A stretch of DNA of 64,000 nt from the NCBI RefSeq assembly GCF_030362855.1, contig NZ_JAUCBP010000013.1, positions 248,001 to 312,000 of the forward strand. The letters run 5' to 3'. The position numbers were made by a program, and so were the translations under genes. A model generated the notes under the pieces. It was not told the DNA's origin and did not search any database. It saw only the letters and a list, made by a program, of their open reading frames with translations. Shown here in pieces: positions 18,106 through 27,175 of the stretch. The number at the start of each line of letters is the position of its first letter. Positions within the stretch are counted from its first letter, which is position 1. The DNA is from Neoalteromonas arenosi. GTDB taxonomy: Bacteria > Pseudomonadota > Gammaproteobacteria > Enterobacterales > Alteromonadaceae.

Positions 18106-18384
18106 TTACTTCAGCTGATTGATTTTGCGATTGAGTTCGTACTCAGGCTCAGTCACAATTTTTTCAAGCACTTCTATACGCTCTTGTAGCGCTCGTATTT
18201 TAGCTGCATCTGCACTACTTGAATTGCCACTAAAGGTTTTTTCTTGGGCAGGCGTGAATGGGTTTACGGCTTTGCCATTGAACCAGCTGACCAGTTGCCA
18301 GTTGTGTTTAGAGTCTAACCAATACATGCCTAACGTTAGCGCAAACAATGCAGCGACTAGCAATATAATTTGTAAAGTTTCCAT
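18106..18384 (-). CDS. Small membrane protein with coiled-coil, PspB-like
   Basis: The 92-residue product starts METLQIILLVAALFALTLGMYW, a single N-terminal membrane helix. A short polar linker follows, and a C-terminal helix ALQERIEVLEKIVTEPEYELNRKI predicted to form a coiled coil. This layout, and the wording of the C-terminal helix, resemble phage-shock protein B (envelope-stress regulator), but the linker is longer and no pspA or pspC is next to it. The ATG at 18384 is preferred because GGAG lies seven bases upstream; the upstream TTG overlaps that ribosome-binding site. It is divergent from the sigma-factor operon. The function is uncertain; the existence of the gene is well supported. 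Confidence 0.7.
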   Translation of the reverse strand: METLQIILLVAALFALTLGMYWLDSKHNWQLVSWFNGKAVNPFTPAQEKTFSGNSSSADAAKIRALQERIEVLEKIVTEPEYELNRKINQLK

Positions 18385-18501
18385 AGTGATCTCCAAATTC
18401 GCCTGTTAAAAGAGGTTGCATAACTGGTAGTCTTGGCTTAGATATTTTTCTTACAAAAAATTGTAATTTTTTTGCTTTCGCAGGGACTAGGTTGGTATTC
18501 A

Positions 18502-19014
18502 TTGGCACAAATTGAATTTGAAAAGCTGTTGGCTGATTACGGCGATTTATTTGCTCGGGTCGCTGCTACCTATGAAGCAAACTCCGACAAGCAACAGGAG
18601 TTGGTGCAAGAGATCTGTCTTGCTGTGTGGCAGGGAATAGCCCGTTTTGAAGCAAAAAGTAGCCTTAAAACGTATGTCTTACGTATCGCTCATAACCGCG
18701 CTGTTACGCATGTCAATAAAGAAGTGAAGGAGCCTAGCGAGCAGGCCAGGGACAACAGTGAGGATGAGATACTGGGATTAGCCTCAAATACTCCTAGCGC
18801 CGAGGCGCAACTTGCCCAACAGCAGCAGGCGCAATTGTTAGTGTCTTTGGTGCGGCAGTTACCCGTTGCGTCTCGACAGGTAATAACACTTTCAATGGAA
18901 GGTGTCAGTTATCAGGAAATAGCCGATATATGTGGTATCTCTCAGTCTAATGTCGGGGTGTTAATTAGCCGAGCTAAACAACAGCTAAAGGAAAAGATGC
19001 ATGCAAAACAATGA
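18502..19014 (+). CDS. ECF-type RNA polymerase sigma factor
   Basis: The product is about 170 residues and has the two-domain sigma70 region 2/region 4 plan of group 4 (ECF) factors. Region 2 includes LVQEICLAVWQGIARFEAKSS and YVLRIAHNRAVTHV; region 4 includes QLPVASRQVITLSMEGVSYQEIADICGISQSNVGVLISRAKQQL. The start is unclear because there is no in-frame ATG near the N-terminus: TTG at 18502 (preferred) and TTG at 18472 are both possible, with only weak ribosome-binding sequence (TAGG). The 3' end overlaps the following membrane-protein gene by 14 bp, the usual layout of an ECF sigma and its anti-sigma factor. The regulated promoters are unknown. Confidence 0.88.
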   Translation: MAQIEFEKLLADYGDLFARVAATYEANSDKQQELVQEICLAVWQGIARFEAKSSLKTYVLRIAHNRAVTHVNKEVKEPSEQARDNSEDEILGLASNTPSAEAQLAQQQQAQLLVSLVRQLPVASRQVITLSMEGVSYQEIADICGISQSNVGVLISRAKQQLKEKMHAKQ

Positions 19015-19588
19015 TTTTGATAAACAATTGCAGCAGCTTTGGCAGCAGCAAGAGACCGTAGAGGTCAACGCCGCGCAGCTAAAACGCTCGTTCAAATGGA
19101 TGCGGATCAAACATTTTGGTTATGCGTTCTTGGATATTGCTTGCGTGCTAGCGGCAATTGTTTTTGTTTATGTAATGCGTGAAAAGTTTTCCACTGCTTT
19201 TCTTTATGGCATATCGGTGTTCATCTTTATTTCTATCGCTTTTACCCTTTACCTTTTATACCTGCGTCGCTATGCATTACTTAACCATCTCGGCAATGAG
19301 TCAACGCAGAGTTACTTAGCCTTGATGGTTAAGCAGACAAATAACAATATTCGGATCGCTTGGATCACTCAACACTCGTGCTGGGTAAGCTGGTTAATTC
19401 TGGTTGCCTTGTGGTTATATTTGGGCGTATATGACGATATGCCACATGATGTATGGCTACGCAAAACGCTGATGAGCGCTCTCATCGGAGCATTAATTTT
19501 TATTCCATTGTGGTTTTGGGCGAGCTGGCGTCGCAAAAAATTTATGCGTATGCGCGACGAATTGGTTGCACAACAGTATGTTGACTAA
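19001..19588 (+). CDS. Four-helix membrane protein, probable anti-sigma factor
   Basis: The 195-residue protein has an amphipathic cytoplasmic N-terminus (MQNNDFDKQLQQLWQQQETV, a segment typical of sigma-binding domains). Four hydrophobic helices follow, at about 42-62, 67-88, 125-145 and 157-175. It shares 14 bp with the sigma gene, so the two are translationally coupled. No zinc-binding HXXXCXXC motif of ZAS anti-sigma factors is present. The role is inferred from operon position and topology, not from a recognised domain. It converges on tamB with a single base between the two stop codons. Confidence 0.65.
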   Translation: MQNNDFDKQLQQLWQQQETVEVNAAQLKRSFKWMRIKHFGYAFLDIACVLAAIVFVYVMREKFSTAFLYGISVFIFISIAFTLYLLYLRRYALLNHLGNESTQSYLALMVKQTNNNIRIAWITQHSCWVSWLILVALWLYLGVYDDMPHDVWLRKTLMSALIGALIFIPLWFWASWRRKKFMRMRDELVAQQYVD

Positions 19589-19589
19589 A

Positions 19590-22500
19590 CTAATCGGTTT
19601 TCTCGTCAGTTTCGCGTTGGTTACCTACGTAACCTGAGCTGAAGCGATAGTAAAGTAAGATTGACTCATAAAAGCCGCTAACTGCTTCTAAGAACAACTT
19701 GGGCATTATTTGATAGCGCAATGTTACTTCTGACTCTGAGTTGAAGATACCAACGCCATATTCAACTGTCAGTGATTGGGACAGTTTTCCGCTGACGGTA
19801 ACCTGTGTTTCATCATCGCTGCCTTTAGTTCGCAAGCGTAAATTATCAATTCCCAATGCTTCGCCTAGACTACTGGTGATCCCTTCGCTGTTAGACACAC
19901 CTAAACCGACCAGCAAGCCATTATAATTTGGGTCGCTGCCTTGATCAGCCCCCAGTGAACCACTGCCGAACAGCAAATATGCCAAAGTTTGTGCTTGGTC
20001 TAATCCAGGTTCGGAAAACAATTCAATATTGGGTTGTGAAGCAATGCCATCAATCCGAATACCTGCTGTAACACCGTCTTCGGTGAGCTCTGGGTCGCGG
20101 ATCGCTTCAATAAACAACAACGGCTGGCTAAGTGGGCCGTTGAATTGCAATTCTCCAGTGCGAATTAACAGCTCTTGGCCATAGGCGCGGTATTCACCAT
20201 TCACTATTTGCAAATCGCCGAATGCCGATAGGGTAGGCTGGTTGGCTAATTTAATATCACCAGTGAGACTGGCTTCCAGACCAAAGGCTTCTAATTTCAC
20301 TGCAGACAATTCTTGTGGGTCGATTATCACATGCAAATCGAGTAGCGCGGTGTCGATGACTGATGTGGGCTCGGGTTCACCGCGCATGATGACATCACTG
20401 GAGGGCGAAATAGCATTTTCAGGCAGCGTATCAATCTTTATGTGCGCCCGGGGGATCGTGAGTTCACCGCTGACTTGCGTTTGTTGCGGCGTGAAATTAA
20501 TTTCCATATTTGGGCTAAGCGCGAGTTTAACATCCTGATGCTGTACGCTTAATTCATTGCCAACGATTGAGGATGTTAGCCAAAACTGTTCTTGCCAGCC
20601 TAACTGGCCATTAATCTGACCGGTGCCATCTCCTAGCTGGAAGCGCGAGGTGAAACCAGCTTCGCGCCCTTGAAATATAACTTTAGTGTTCCAGTCTGAC
20701 ATCACAGCCGGAGCACGGTAAATATCCACAATACCGTCTTGGAGAAATAGTTCGCCGGTAATTACCGGGCTTGTTGGCTCTCCCTGTAACTGTAGGTTGG
20801 CGTTAATCAGCCCCTGCAGCTGGTGAATTTCATTGCTTAAAAATGCAATGGGCGATAAGTCGAAATTACGCGCTGTAATCTCACTTTCAAACGTCGGTGC
20901 TTGACGATGCAATCGCAGTGCAGATTGTAATTCTAGCGCGCCAATTTCTGGCCCGGAAAGAGTGAACTCGGTAATTAGCTGACCGCTGTTTAATGACGCT
21001 GTACCTTGCGTTACTTCAACCTTCAAATCAACAAACTTTTCTTCGCCTCCTATGCGCCATGTGGCGGGACTTACCTCGATTACAGCGTTAGCTGTAAACC
21101 CTCCTGTTGGTAGCCAGTTCCCGTTAATTTGTGTGTCGAGATAGGCGTCTCTGCTCGAAATCGGCAGCCGAGTACGCGTCAGTTTAACTAGATCATCAAT
21201 TGCGAATGATGCAACTGAGGCAGCAAAACTCGTTTGGTCGGTAGAGTGTGAAAAGTTCTCAACGCAAATATCGCCGCCACTGCTATTAGTCAAGCATATA
21301 GGCTGGGTCTCAATCCCCAAGTTTGTCGTATCTACACTGATTGCGCTGCGCTCTTTAAGTGTCAAACGTTGCTGTGAACTCACGAGATCAATATGCTGCG
21401 GTACGATCTGCCAAATAGATGTGCGCCTATCAATATTAAACACGGCATCTAAATTTGCCAGTGAATGTTCAGCGGTAATGCCGAGTTGTGGTTGTTCAAC
21501 GTCGCCGCCAAGTTGTAAGCTGAATTGTTGCGCTAGCTCAACCGCTTCAGAGCCGTTGCCGTCCGTACTGAGCAATTGAATGTCTGAGCCTGCTAAGTTG
21601 GCTTCAATTTGTGGGTTATCGATATTGCCGGTGGCCAGAATATTGCCCCGAAAATTACCGCTCAAGCCGGAATATGAGTCTGATATCTCGCTAAACGCCA
21701 CGATTAAATCGGCATCAACACGTTGCTCGAGTAGTACTCGCACAAAGCCCTGAAGACTATTATTGACATGTGCAAGGCGTAAGTTGCCCACAGCAAACTT
21801 AGCCCGCTCAGAGTAAGCCGCACTGCCACTTAACTGCAAAGGATAGCCCTGTTGCACACCATCGATCGCTAAGGTTGATACGTTCAAGCTTAATTGTTGA
21901 TTGGCAAAAACGCCTTGGTAAGCCAGTTCACCGGTTAGGCCGCTGGGTAGCTGAGCATCAATTATATTGATATCGACATTGTTTAGTTGAGTCGTTAATG
22001 ACCACTCGAGATCGTCAGCAAAATGGACTTTTCCTTGGGATACAACAGTGCCAGAAAGCGTCTCCAACGCAAGATTATCTATAATTGCGCGGCCGGGTGT
22101 GACTGAACCCGTAAACTCAATATTGGTCGGGGTGGGCAATTGGTCAATACCGACAGAAGTATTGAGGTTGACCGCGTAACCAAAGACGTCACCGATAACA
22201 TTCATGGTGCCAGGCTGAACATCAAACTGCGGTGAGTTTTCACCTAAAAAACTATTGTTAAATGCTTGCCAGTTGAGCTGTGCTTGCAGAGGAAGCTCAG
22301 CCATAAATGGTTGTACATTTGCTTTGAGGTTGGCACTCACGGGTTGATGCACTTTTGCAGTCACATTAAGAGACTGCAGACTTTGTTGAAGCGCTAAATC
22401 CACTACCAGATTATAAGCTGGGTCAACGGCAGCAGTGACTGCAGTTTCGATATTTAGCGGGTAGTCATCGCGTAGACTAATATCGCCCGTAAGCGCAACG

Positions 22501-23246
22501 TTGGCGAAATCGCTGTGCAGTTCGAGTTTATTAACCGTTATATCATGTCCTTTGGCCACGATATCGAGTTGTAATGTTTCTACATTTTGCTGTGCGACTG
22601 TTGCTTGCTGTAAGGCAAGGTTTTGCAATTCTAAATCGACGGGAATATAGATTGCTGGAAGCTCTATAGCCTCGCGTGCAGAAGACGAAGAAGCCGATGG
22701 CTCTGCTGACGGCGGTATCGCCACATATAGTTCGCTTAGTTTCGGCTCTATGATGCGGAACTTGCGATATAGGCGCAGCCTGCTACTTAATTCACTTAAG
22801 CGCACTTCGGTTTGGTCTGCAAGTTCTACATCAGTATTCGTCATTAATAGCTCTTCAATGACTATGAGGATGGGCAAACGAATAATTTCTGGCTCGTCTG
22901 ACTCAGACTCTGATTGCATACCAGATTCTGAAAGCTGCACATTTATACCGTCGATATGTAAATGCTCTAGGCATACCGAGACCTGCCAAAAACAACGCCA
23001 GCGCAGATCAGTTTTAAGCTCGGCAACGGAGGCATCAATCCCCTCTGTCTGAAAGCGAATATCTGTAAATGTTAAGCTAGAACTCAACCCACCGCTGATG
23101 TTCTCGACATAGAGGCCCGGCACTTGCTCAATGGCGTAATGAAGGATGAGAGGAGTGCCAATACGACTAACCGCTAACCAAAAGGTCAGTAATAGTGCTA
23201 ATAAGACGGCCATTACGCCCAGAGTGCAGCGTTTCAACCAAATCAT
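19590..23246 (-). CDS. tamB: Translocation and assembly module inner-membrane protein TamB
   Basis: The 1218-residue protein has one N-terminal membrane anchor (about 8-30) and a very long periplasmic body of repeating beta-strands (beta-taco/AsmA-like). The conserved C-terminal TamB (DUF490) domain, about 880-1218, contains RTGELQFNGPLSQPLLFIEAIRDPE, RIDGIASQPNIELFSEPGL and LAYLLFGSGSLG. TamB spans the periplasm and with TamA works in outer-membrane protein assembly and in phospholipid transport to the outer membrane. Its start overlaps the tamA stop in ATGA, the standard tamAB arrangement. The length is close to the 1259 residues of the E. coli protein. Confidence 0.93.
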   Translation of the reverse strand: MIWLKRCTLGVMAVLLALLLTFWLAVSRIGTPLILHYAIEQVPGLYVENISGGLSSSLTFTDIRFQTEGIDASVAELKTDLRWRCFWQVSVCLEHLHIDGINVQLSESGMQSESESDEPEIIRLPILIVIEELLMTNTDVELADQTEVRLSELSSRLRLYRKFRIIEPKLSELYVAIPPSAEPSASSSSAREAIELPAIYIPVDLELQNLALQQATVAQQNVETLQLDIVAKGHDITVNKLELHSDFANVALTGDISLRDDYPLNIETAVTAAVDPAYNLVVDLALQQSLQSLNVTAKVHQPVSANLKANVQPFMAELPLQAQLNWQAFNNSFLGENSPQFDVQPGTMNVIGDVFGYAVNLNTSVGIDQLPTPTNIEFTGSVTPGRAIIDNLALETLSGTVVSQGKVHFADDLEWSLTTQLNNVDINIIDAQLPSGLTGELAYQGVFANQQLSLNVSTLAIDGVQQGYPLQLSGSAAYSERAKFAVGNLRLAHVNNSLQGFVRVLLEQRVDADLIVAFSEISDSYSGLSGNFRGNILATGNIDNPQIEANLAGSDIQLLSTDGNGSEAVELAQQFSLQLGGDVEQPQLGITAEHSLANLDAVFNIDRRTSIWQIVPQHIDLVSSQQRLTLKERSAISVDTTNLGIETQPICLTNSSGGDICVENFSHSTDQTSFAASVASFAIDDLVKLTRTRLPISSRDAYLDTQINGNWLPTGGFTANAVIEVSPATWRIGGEEKFVDLKVEVTQGTASLNSGQLITEFTLSGPEIGALELQSALRLHRQAPTFESEITARNFDLSPIAFLSNEIHQLQGLINANLQLQGEPTSPVITGELFLQDGIVDIYRAPAVMSDWNTKVIFQGREAGFTSRFQLGDGTGQINGQLGWQEQFWLTSSIVGNELSVQHQDVKLALSPNMEINFTPQQTQVSGELTIPRAHIKIDTLPENAISPSSDVIMRGEPEPTSVIDTALLDLHVIIDPQELSAVKLEAFGLEASLTGDIKLANQPTLSAFGDLQIVNGEYRAYGQELLIRTGELQFNGPLSQPLLFIEAIRDPELTEDGVTAGIRIDGIASQPNIELFSEPGLDQAQTLAYLLFGSGSLGADQGSDPNYNGLLVGLGVSNSEGITSSLGEALGIDNLRLRTKGSDDETQVTVSGKLSQSLTVEYGVGIFNSESEVTLRYQIMPKLFLEAVSGFYESILLYYRFSSGYVGNQRETDEKTD

Positions 23247-24976
23247 AGCTCAGGACCTATTGAAAAATGGATGCGGAAGCTGGTATCACCATTGTTGTCG
23301 CCGCGCGCCAAATACAACCTTACTGGGCCAATAATAGAAAGGTAATGCACGCCAATCCCTGTACTCCAGACTAAGTCTTCGTCAAAGTCATTGGTAGCCG
23401 TTCCGGCATCGAGAAATGTGGCGATACGCCAATTGTCGTAAACAGGGTAAGCATATTCAATACTACCTACGGCCACATATCGCGCCCCCGTCAACTCGTT
23501 CTCTTCATCGACGGGTGAAATTTTCTCATAACCGAAGCCTCTAATACTTTGGTCACCACCGGCAAAGAAACGCAACGATGAAGGTACTTGCTCAAAATCA
23601 GATGAAGCAAGCGCGCCTAGCTCACCGCGCACCGTGATTCGATGCTCATCAAAGGTACGGATCCACTTAGTTTTGGCGCTGAGACGAAATATATCAATAT
23701 CTGAGAGTAAGTCCTCGGAGCCTCCCTCAATACTTAAAAGGGAGCGATCGCCCCAAGAGATATCAATACCACCGCGTGACCGAAAACCACTAATTGAGTA
23801 GCCAGGTAGCACTAAATCCGTAGTTTGCGTTATTTCACCGGCCTGGGTAAATGTTTCATTTTGGTAGCGCAGCGATATACTCTGTTGCCATCGCGAGTCC
23901 GCGGGCTTCCAAAAGCGTTGTATACCAAAGCTCGTATTGTCACTGCGGGTATTATTGTCATCCACGCGTTCATAACCCATCAGTATGTTGATGTAATCGT
24001 GGTTAACATCAGCCATTGGGATCCGATAGCTACTAGTAAAATTCTGCTCCGGCTCTGAAACGAATATTTCTGATGAAAAACGATGGCCGCGTGAATTCAC
24101 CCACGGTCGAACCCATTTTGCGCTAAATTGCGGTCCAATATCGGTTGAAAAGCCACCGCCAATGTCGAATAAATCACGGGGTTTGTGCACCACCGTAACC
24201 TCAATAGGTACCACGTTGTCACGTGCCTCAGAAACCAGCGGTCGTGCAATGGCTCGGTTAAAATAACCCGTCGCGTTCAATACTCGATTGAACTCACCTA
24301 TATCCTGTGCGAGATAGTATTTGCCGGGGGTTAGTGGGTTGATTCGATTAATAATTTCCAACGCAATATCGTCGCCATTGATGCGTAACTCTCCAATGCG
24401 ATAACGAGGACCTGAATCAGCGACAAGCATGACAAAGGCTTCTTTGCTGCTGCGGATCAAATCGAGTCGCGCTGTCTCCCAAGAAAAATCAAAATAACCA
24501 CGTGACACGGCTGTAGCGATCATGTCTGACTTAAACGCATCGTATTGATGTTGCAGTAAAACATCGCCTTCGCGCAGGGGGAACGCATTGAACCGTTCTG
24601 TGAACCAATCGTCTTGCTTGCCTTCTCCAACAACCGCCATTATCACCGCGGTTATGGTCAATGGGTCGCCTAAAAAAACGTTTATTGTGACGTGATCTTC
24701 ATCATCTATTACCGCCATTTCGGCTGAGTAATAGCCAAATGGCTGAATAGCCAAATTAACTTTTTTTATAATGGGGTCTTGCCATAGTCGCTCAGGCTGC
24801 ACCGACGTGTCGATATCTAGGGTTTGCAAATGCAGACGGATGTTACTTTCGATTTTACTGTCGTTAACGCCGGTAATTTTATATTCAACCGCGTAAACCT
24901 TGTCCGCCACTAACAAGGCAAGCAAGCATGCTATTGCAACAATTGTAAATATTGGTCCTACGCGGTGGGTGGGCAA
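23243..24976 (-). CDS. tamA: Translocation and assembly module outer-membrane protein TamA (Omp85 family)
   Basis: This Omp85-family protein has a signal peptide, three N-terminal POTRA domains (about 30-260) and a C-terminal 16-strand beta-barrel. The barrel contains the family motifs GGFSTDIGPQFSAKWVRPW, the lid-lock loop FFAGGDQSIRGFGYEKISP and a C-terminal strand ending FRIHFSIGPEL. The preferred start is TTG at 24976: AAGGA lies seven bases before it, and it gives a compact 29-residue signal peptide ending VYA. An alternative GTG at 25009 has no ribosome-binding site. The product is then 577 residues, the same as E. coli TamA. It is divergent from the S9 peptidase gene. Confidence 0.92.
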   Translation of the reverse strand: MPTHRVGPIFTIVAIACLLALLVADKVYAVEYKITGVNDSKIESNIRLHLQTLDIDTSVQPERLWQDPIIKKVNLAIQPFGYYSAEMAVIDDEDHVTINVFLGDPLTITAVIMAVVGEGKQDDWFTERFNAFPLREGDVLLQHQYDAFKSDMIATAVSRGYFDFSWETARLDLIRSSKEAFVMLVADSGPRYRIGELRINGDDIALEIINRINPLTPGKYYLAQDIGEFNRVLNATGYFNRAIARPLVSEARDNVVPIEVTVVHKPRDLFDIGGGFSTDIGPQFSAKWVRPWVNSRGHRFSSEIFVSEPEQNFTSSYRIPMADVNHDYINILMGYERVDDNNTRSDNTSFGIQRFWKPADSRWQQSISLRYQNETFTQAGEITQTTDLVLPGYSISGFRSRGGIDISWGDRSLLSIEGGSEDLLSDIDIFRLSAKTKWIRTFDEHRITVRGELGALASSDFEQVPSSLRFFAGGDQSIRGFGYEKISPVDEENELTGARYVAVGSIEYAYPVYDNWRIATFLDAGTATNDFDEDLVWSTGIGVHYLSIIGPVRLYLARGDNNGDTSFRIHFSIGPEL

Positions 24977-25024
24977 ACAAAAATCCTTTATTGAACCGTG
25001 ACATTTCACCGTCGGTAATTATAA

Positions 25025-25039
25025 TTGCACTCGGTGCAA
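25025..25039. promoter_or_regulatory. Short perfect palindrome TTGCAC-N3-GTGCAA in the tamA / S9 peptidase gap
   Basis: TTGCACTCGGTGCAA is a perfect 6-bp dyad with a three-base centre. It lies in the 148-bp intergenic region between the divergent tamAB and S9 peptidase genes, about 49 bp upstream of the tamA start. The position fits an operator. A possible rightward -10 (TATCCT, about 25076) lies downstream. The binding protein is unknown. Confidence 0.35.
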
Positions 25040-25124
25040 CTTAACAGCGCTGCTAATAGCAAATGCTGGTAGTTATATCCTATTTGGTTGGCACCCAGAA
25101 TGTCATTTTTAAGGAATAGTAGTA

Positions 25125-27074
25125 ATGAATGGACCTTTCTCGCGCGTCAGCGTTCTATTTTTTTTCATTTTATTTAGTTTTCACTCAGTTACCTATGCAG
25201 AGCGTCTTAGCGTAGAAAGCTTTAGTAGCCTACCGCAGTATGCAAATCCCAAACTGTCGCCTGGTGGCATACGCGTTGCGTTTTTACAGAACGCCGATAT
25301 TGATGGGGGCGCCACTTTTTTGTCTACCGTAGATTTGCAAACGGGTGAGCAAACCTACCTGTTGCGCTCTGACAATGAGAAGGTGAAAATAAATTGGTAT
25401 CGATGGGTGAATGATAAGACGCTTGCGATCAGTGCGCGATATGAGTCAAGAGATCGCAACGTCAAATACTATCAAACGCGCCTATACGCTATGGACTATA
25501 ACGACACCGGTGAAAAAGCTCGCTTGTTAATTAAGCCCCGTGGCAGAAGCCAAGATCGCGTTAGTGTTTCTCAGTTTCAAGACAATGTGATTGATTGGTT
25601 ACCTGATGATCCTGAGCACATCATAGTGGCCATAGACTTGGATCGTCCTCTGTTACCCTCGGTTTACAAACTTAATGTATACACCACTCGCATGAGCCGA
25701 ATCGAAAAGGGTAAACGCAAGATTCGCGATTGGCTAACCGACCAGCAGGGCAATCTCAGAGTTGGGATTACTCTCGATTACGATGACGGTGAGCGAGAGA
25801 TTTTGGTTCGCCGGACATCGGATAGCGATGACTGGGACACGATTTTTAGCTTCAATGCTATGAACGAGTCAGGGATTTATCCCGTTGGCTTTGGCCTCGA
25901 TCCAAACCTGATGTATTACAAAGCTTATCAAGACGATAAATTAGCATTGTTTACATGGAACCTTACCGATAATACTAAGACGTTGGTGTTTGCAGACCCC
26001 GAGTATGACGTTTCGGGGGGGCTGATTTACTCGCCAAAAACACGCGAGGCCATCGGTGTTTATCACGCAAATTCAGAGCTGGGCCGCATTTATTGGGATG
26101 ACCGCTTCACTGGGTTGCACAAAGGCTTTGACAAGGCATTTCCGGATACTGATAACTATCTCATGAGTTTAGATAATGAGGAGAACAGCTATATCTTGTA
26201 TAGCGAAAATGATTATACGCCGGGGAGCTACTACATTGGTAATCGAGAGAATCGTTCTTTGGGTCTTTTGTTTGATACCTATCCAAGCTTAATGCAAACC
26301 GATGTGTTAACTCAGCACCAGAAGGTCACTTACACGGCACGAGATGGAACGGAAATTGAGGGTTACTTGACGTTGCCCAAAAACAAAGGCGAAGGTCCTA
26401 TTCCCACTATATTGCATCCTCACGGTGGCCCGGGAGCGCGTGATTTTGCTGGCTTTGATTATTGGACTTCTTTTTTTAGTAATCGTGGCTATGCGGTATT
26501 TAGACCAAACTTTAGAGGCTCAACCGGCTACGGCTATGAATTTGCGCGGAGTCAAATGCAAAGTTGGGGCTTGGCCATGCAAGACGACCTAACCGATGCC
26601 ACCCACTGGCTAGTCGAGCAGGGGATCGCAGATCCGGAAAAAATCTGCATCGTTGGAGCCAGTTATGGCGGTTACGCGGCGTTGATGGCGACGGTAAAAA
26701 CACCTGACTTGTTCGCGTGTAGTGTAAGTTTTGCTGGGGTGAGTAATTTACGTCAATTGGTATCCTCATCGCGCAAGTTTGTGAATACAGAATTCGTCAA
26801 AAACCAAATCGGTTCTGATAGTGACGACTTAGAAGCACGTTCTCCTTACTACGCGGTAGAGAAAATCAAAACGCCAATCTTGTTGGTACACGGAGATGAG
26901 GATCGCGTAGTCGATGTGCGCCAGAGCCGCATGATGGCTGATGAATTAGAGGATCTTGACAAAACATTTGAATACATAGAACTAGAAAGCGGTGATCATT
27001 ACTTGTCGATACAGCGAAATAGACACCGGTTTTTCACCGCAGTCGATGAGTTTCTATCACGTCATTTAGACTAG
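25125..27074 (+). CDS. S9-family serine peptidase (prolyl oligopeptidase / acylaminoacyl-peptidase type), exported
   Basis: The 649-residue protein has a signal peptide (about 1-25, ending TYA-ER). The N-terminal beta-propeller region spans about 30-385 and the C-terminal alpha/beta-hydrolase domain about 400-649. The nucleophile serine sits in GASYGGYAAL (GxSxGG motif of family S9). The Asp is in HGDEDRVVDVRQS and the His in SGDHYLS, so the catalytic triad is complete. HPHGGPGARD supplies the oxyanion region. It is predicted to cleave short peptides in the periplasm or outside the cell. The ATG at 25125 follows AAGGAATAG. It appears to be a single-gene unit, divergent from tamA. Confidence 0.92.
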   Translation: MNGPFSRVSVLFFFILFSFHSVTYAERLSVESFSSLPQYANPKLSPGGIRVAFLQNADIDGGATFLSTVDLQTGEQTYLLRSDNEKVKINWYRWVNDKTLAISARYESRDRNVKYYQTRLYAMDYNDTGEKARLLIKPRGRSQDRVSVSQFQDNVIDWLPDDPEHIIVAIDLDRPLLPSVYKLNVYTTRMSRIEKGKRKIRDWLTDQQGNLRVGITLDYDDGEREILVRRTSDSDDWDTIFSFNAMNESGIYPVGFGLDPNLMYYKAYQDDKLALFTWNLTDNTKTLVFADPEYDVSGGLIYSPKTREAIGVYHANSELGRIYWDDRFTGLHKGFDKAFPDTDNYLMSLDNEENSYILYSENDYTPGSYYIGNRENRSLGLLFDTYPSLMQTDVLTQHQKVTYTARDGTEIEGYLTLPKNKGEGPIPTILHPHGGPGARDFAGFDYWTSFFSNRGYAVFRPNFRGSTGYGYEFARSQMQSWGLAMQDDLTDATHWLVEQGIADPEKICIVGASYGGYAALMATVKTPDLFACSVSFAGVSNLRQLVSSSRKFVNTEFVKNQIGSDSDDLEARSPYYAVEKIKTPILLVHGDEDRVVDVRQSRMMADELEDLDKTFEYIELESGDHYLSIQRNRHRFFTAVDEFLSRHLD

Positions 27075-27125
27075 TGCTGCGGCGATAACAAGATTGCTGA
27101 TCTGAATCAATGTCTTGTGCTATCT

Positions 27126-27156
27126 GTCTAACGCGATGAAGCTTATCGCGTTAGAC
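27126..27156. terminator. Strong 12-bp perfect hairpin between S9 peptidase and ppk2
   Basis: GTCTAACGCGAT (27126-27137) and ATCGCGTTAGAC (27145-27156) pair perfectly around a seven-base loop GAAGCTT. Only three T residues follow, so a classical intrinsic terminator is doubtful. The hairpin ends eight bases before the ppk2 ribosome-binding site. It could therefore act as transcription terminator of the peptidase gene, 3'-end stabiliser, or operator/5' UTR element for ppk2. Confidence 0.5.
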
Positions 27157-27175
27157 TTTGCATGGAGGCAAGTAT

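Noticed and set aside
18080-18106. Dyad AAGGCT...AGCCTT between envZ and the PspB-like gene as a terminator
   Set aside because: Only six base pairs with a 16-base loop and no T-tract; too weak to call.
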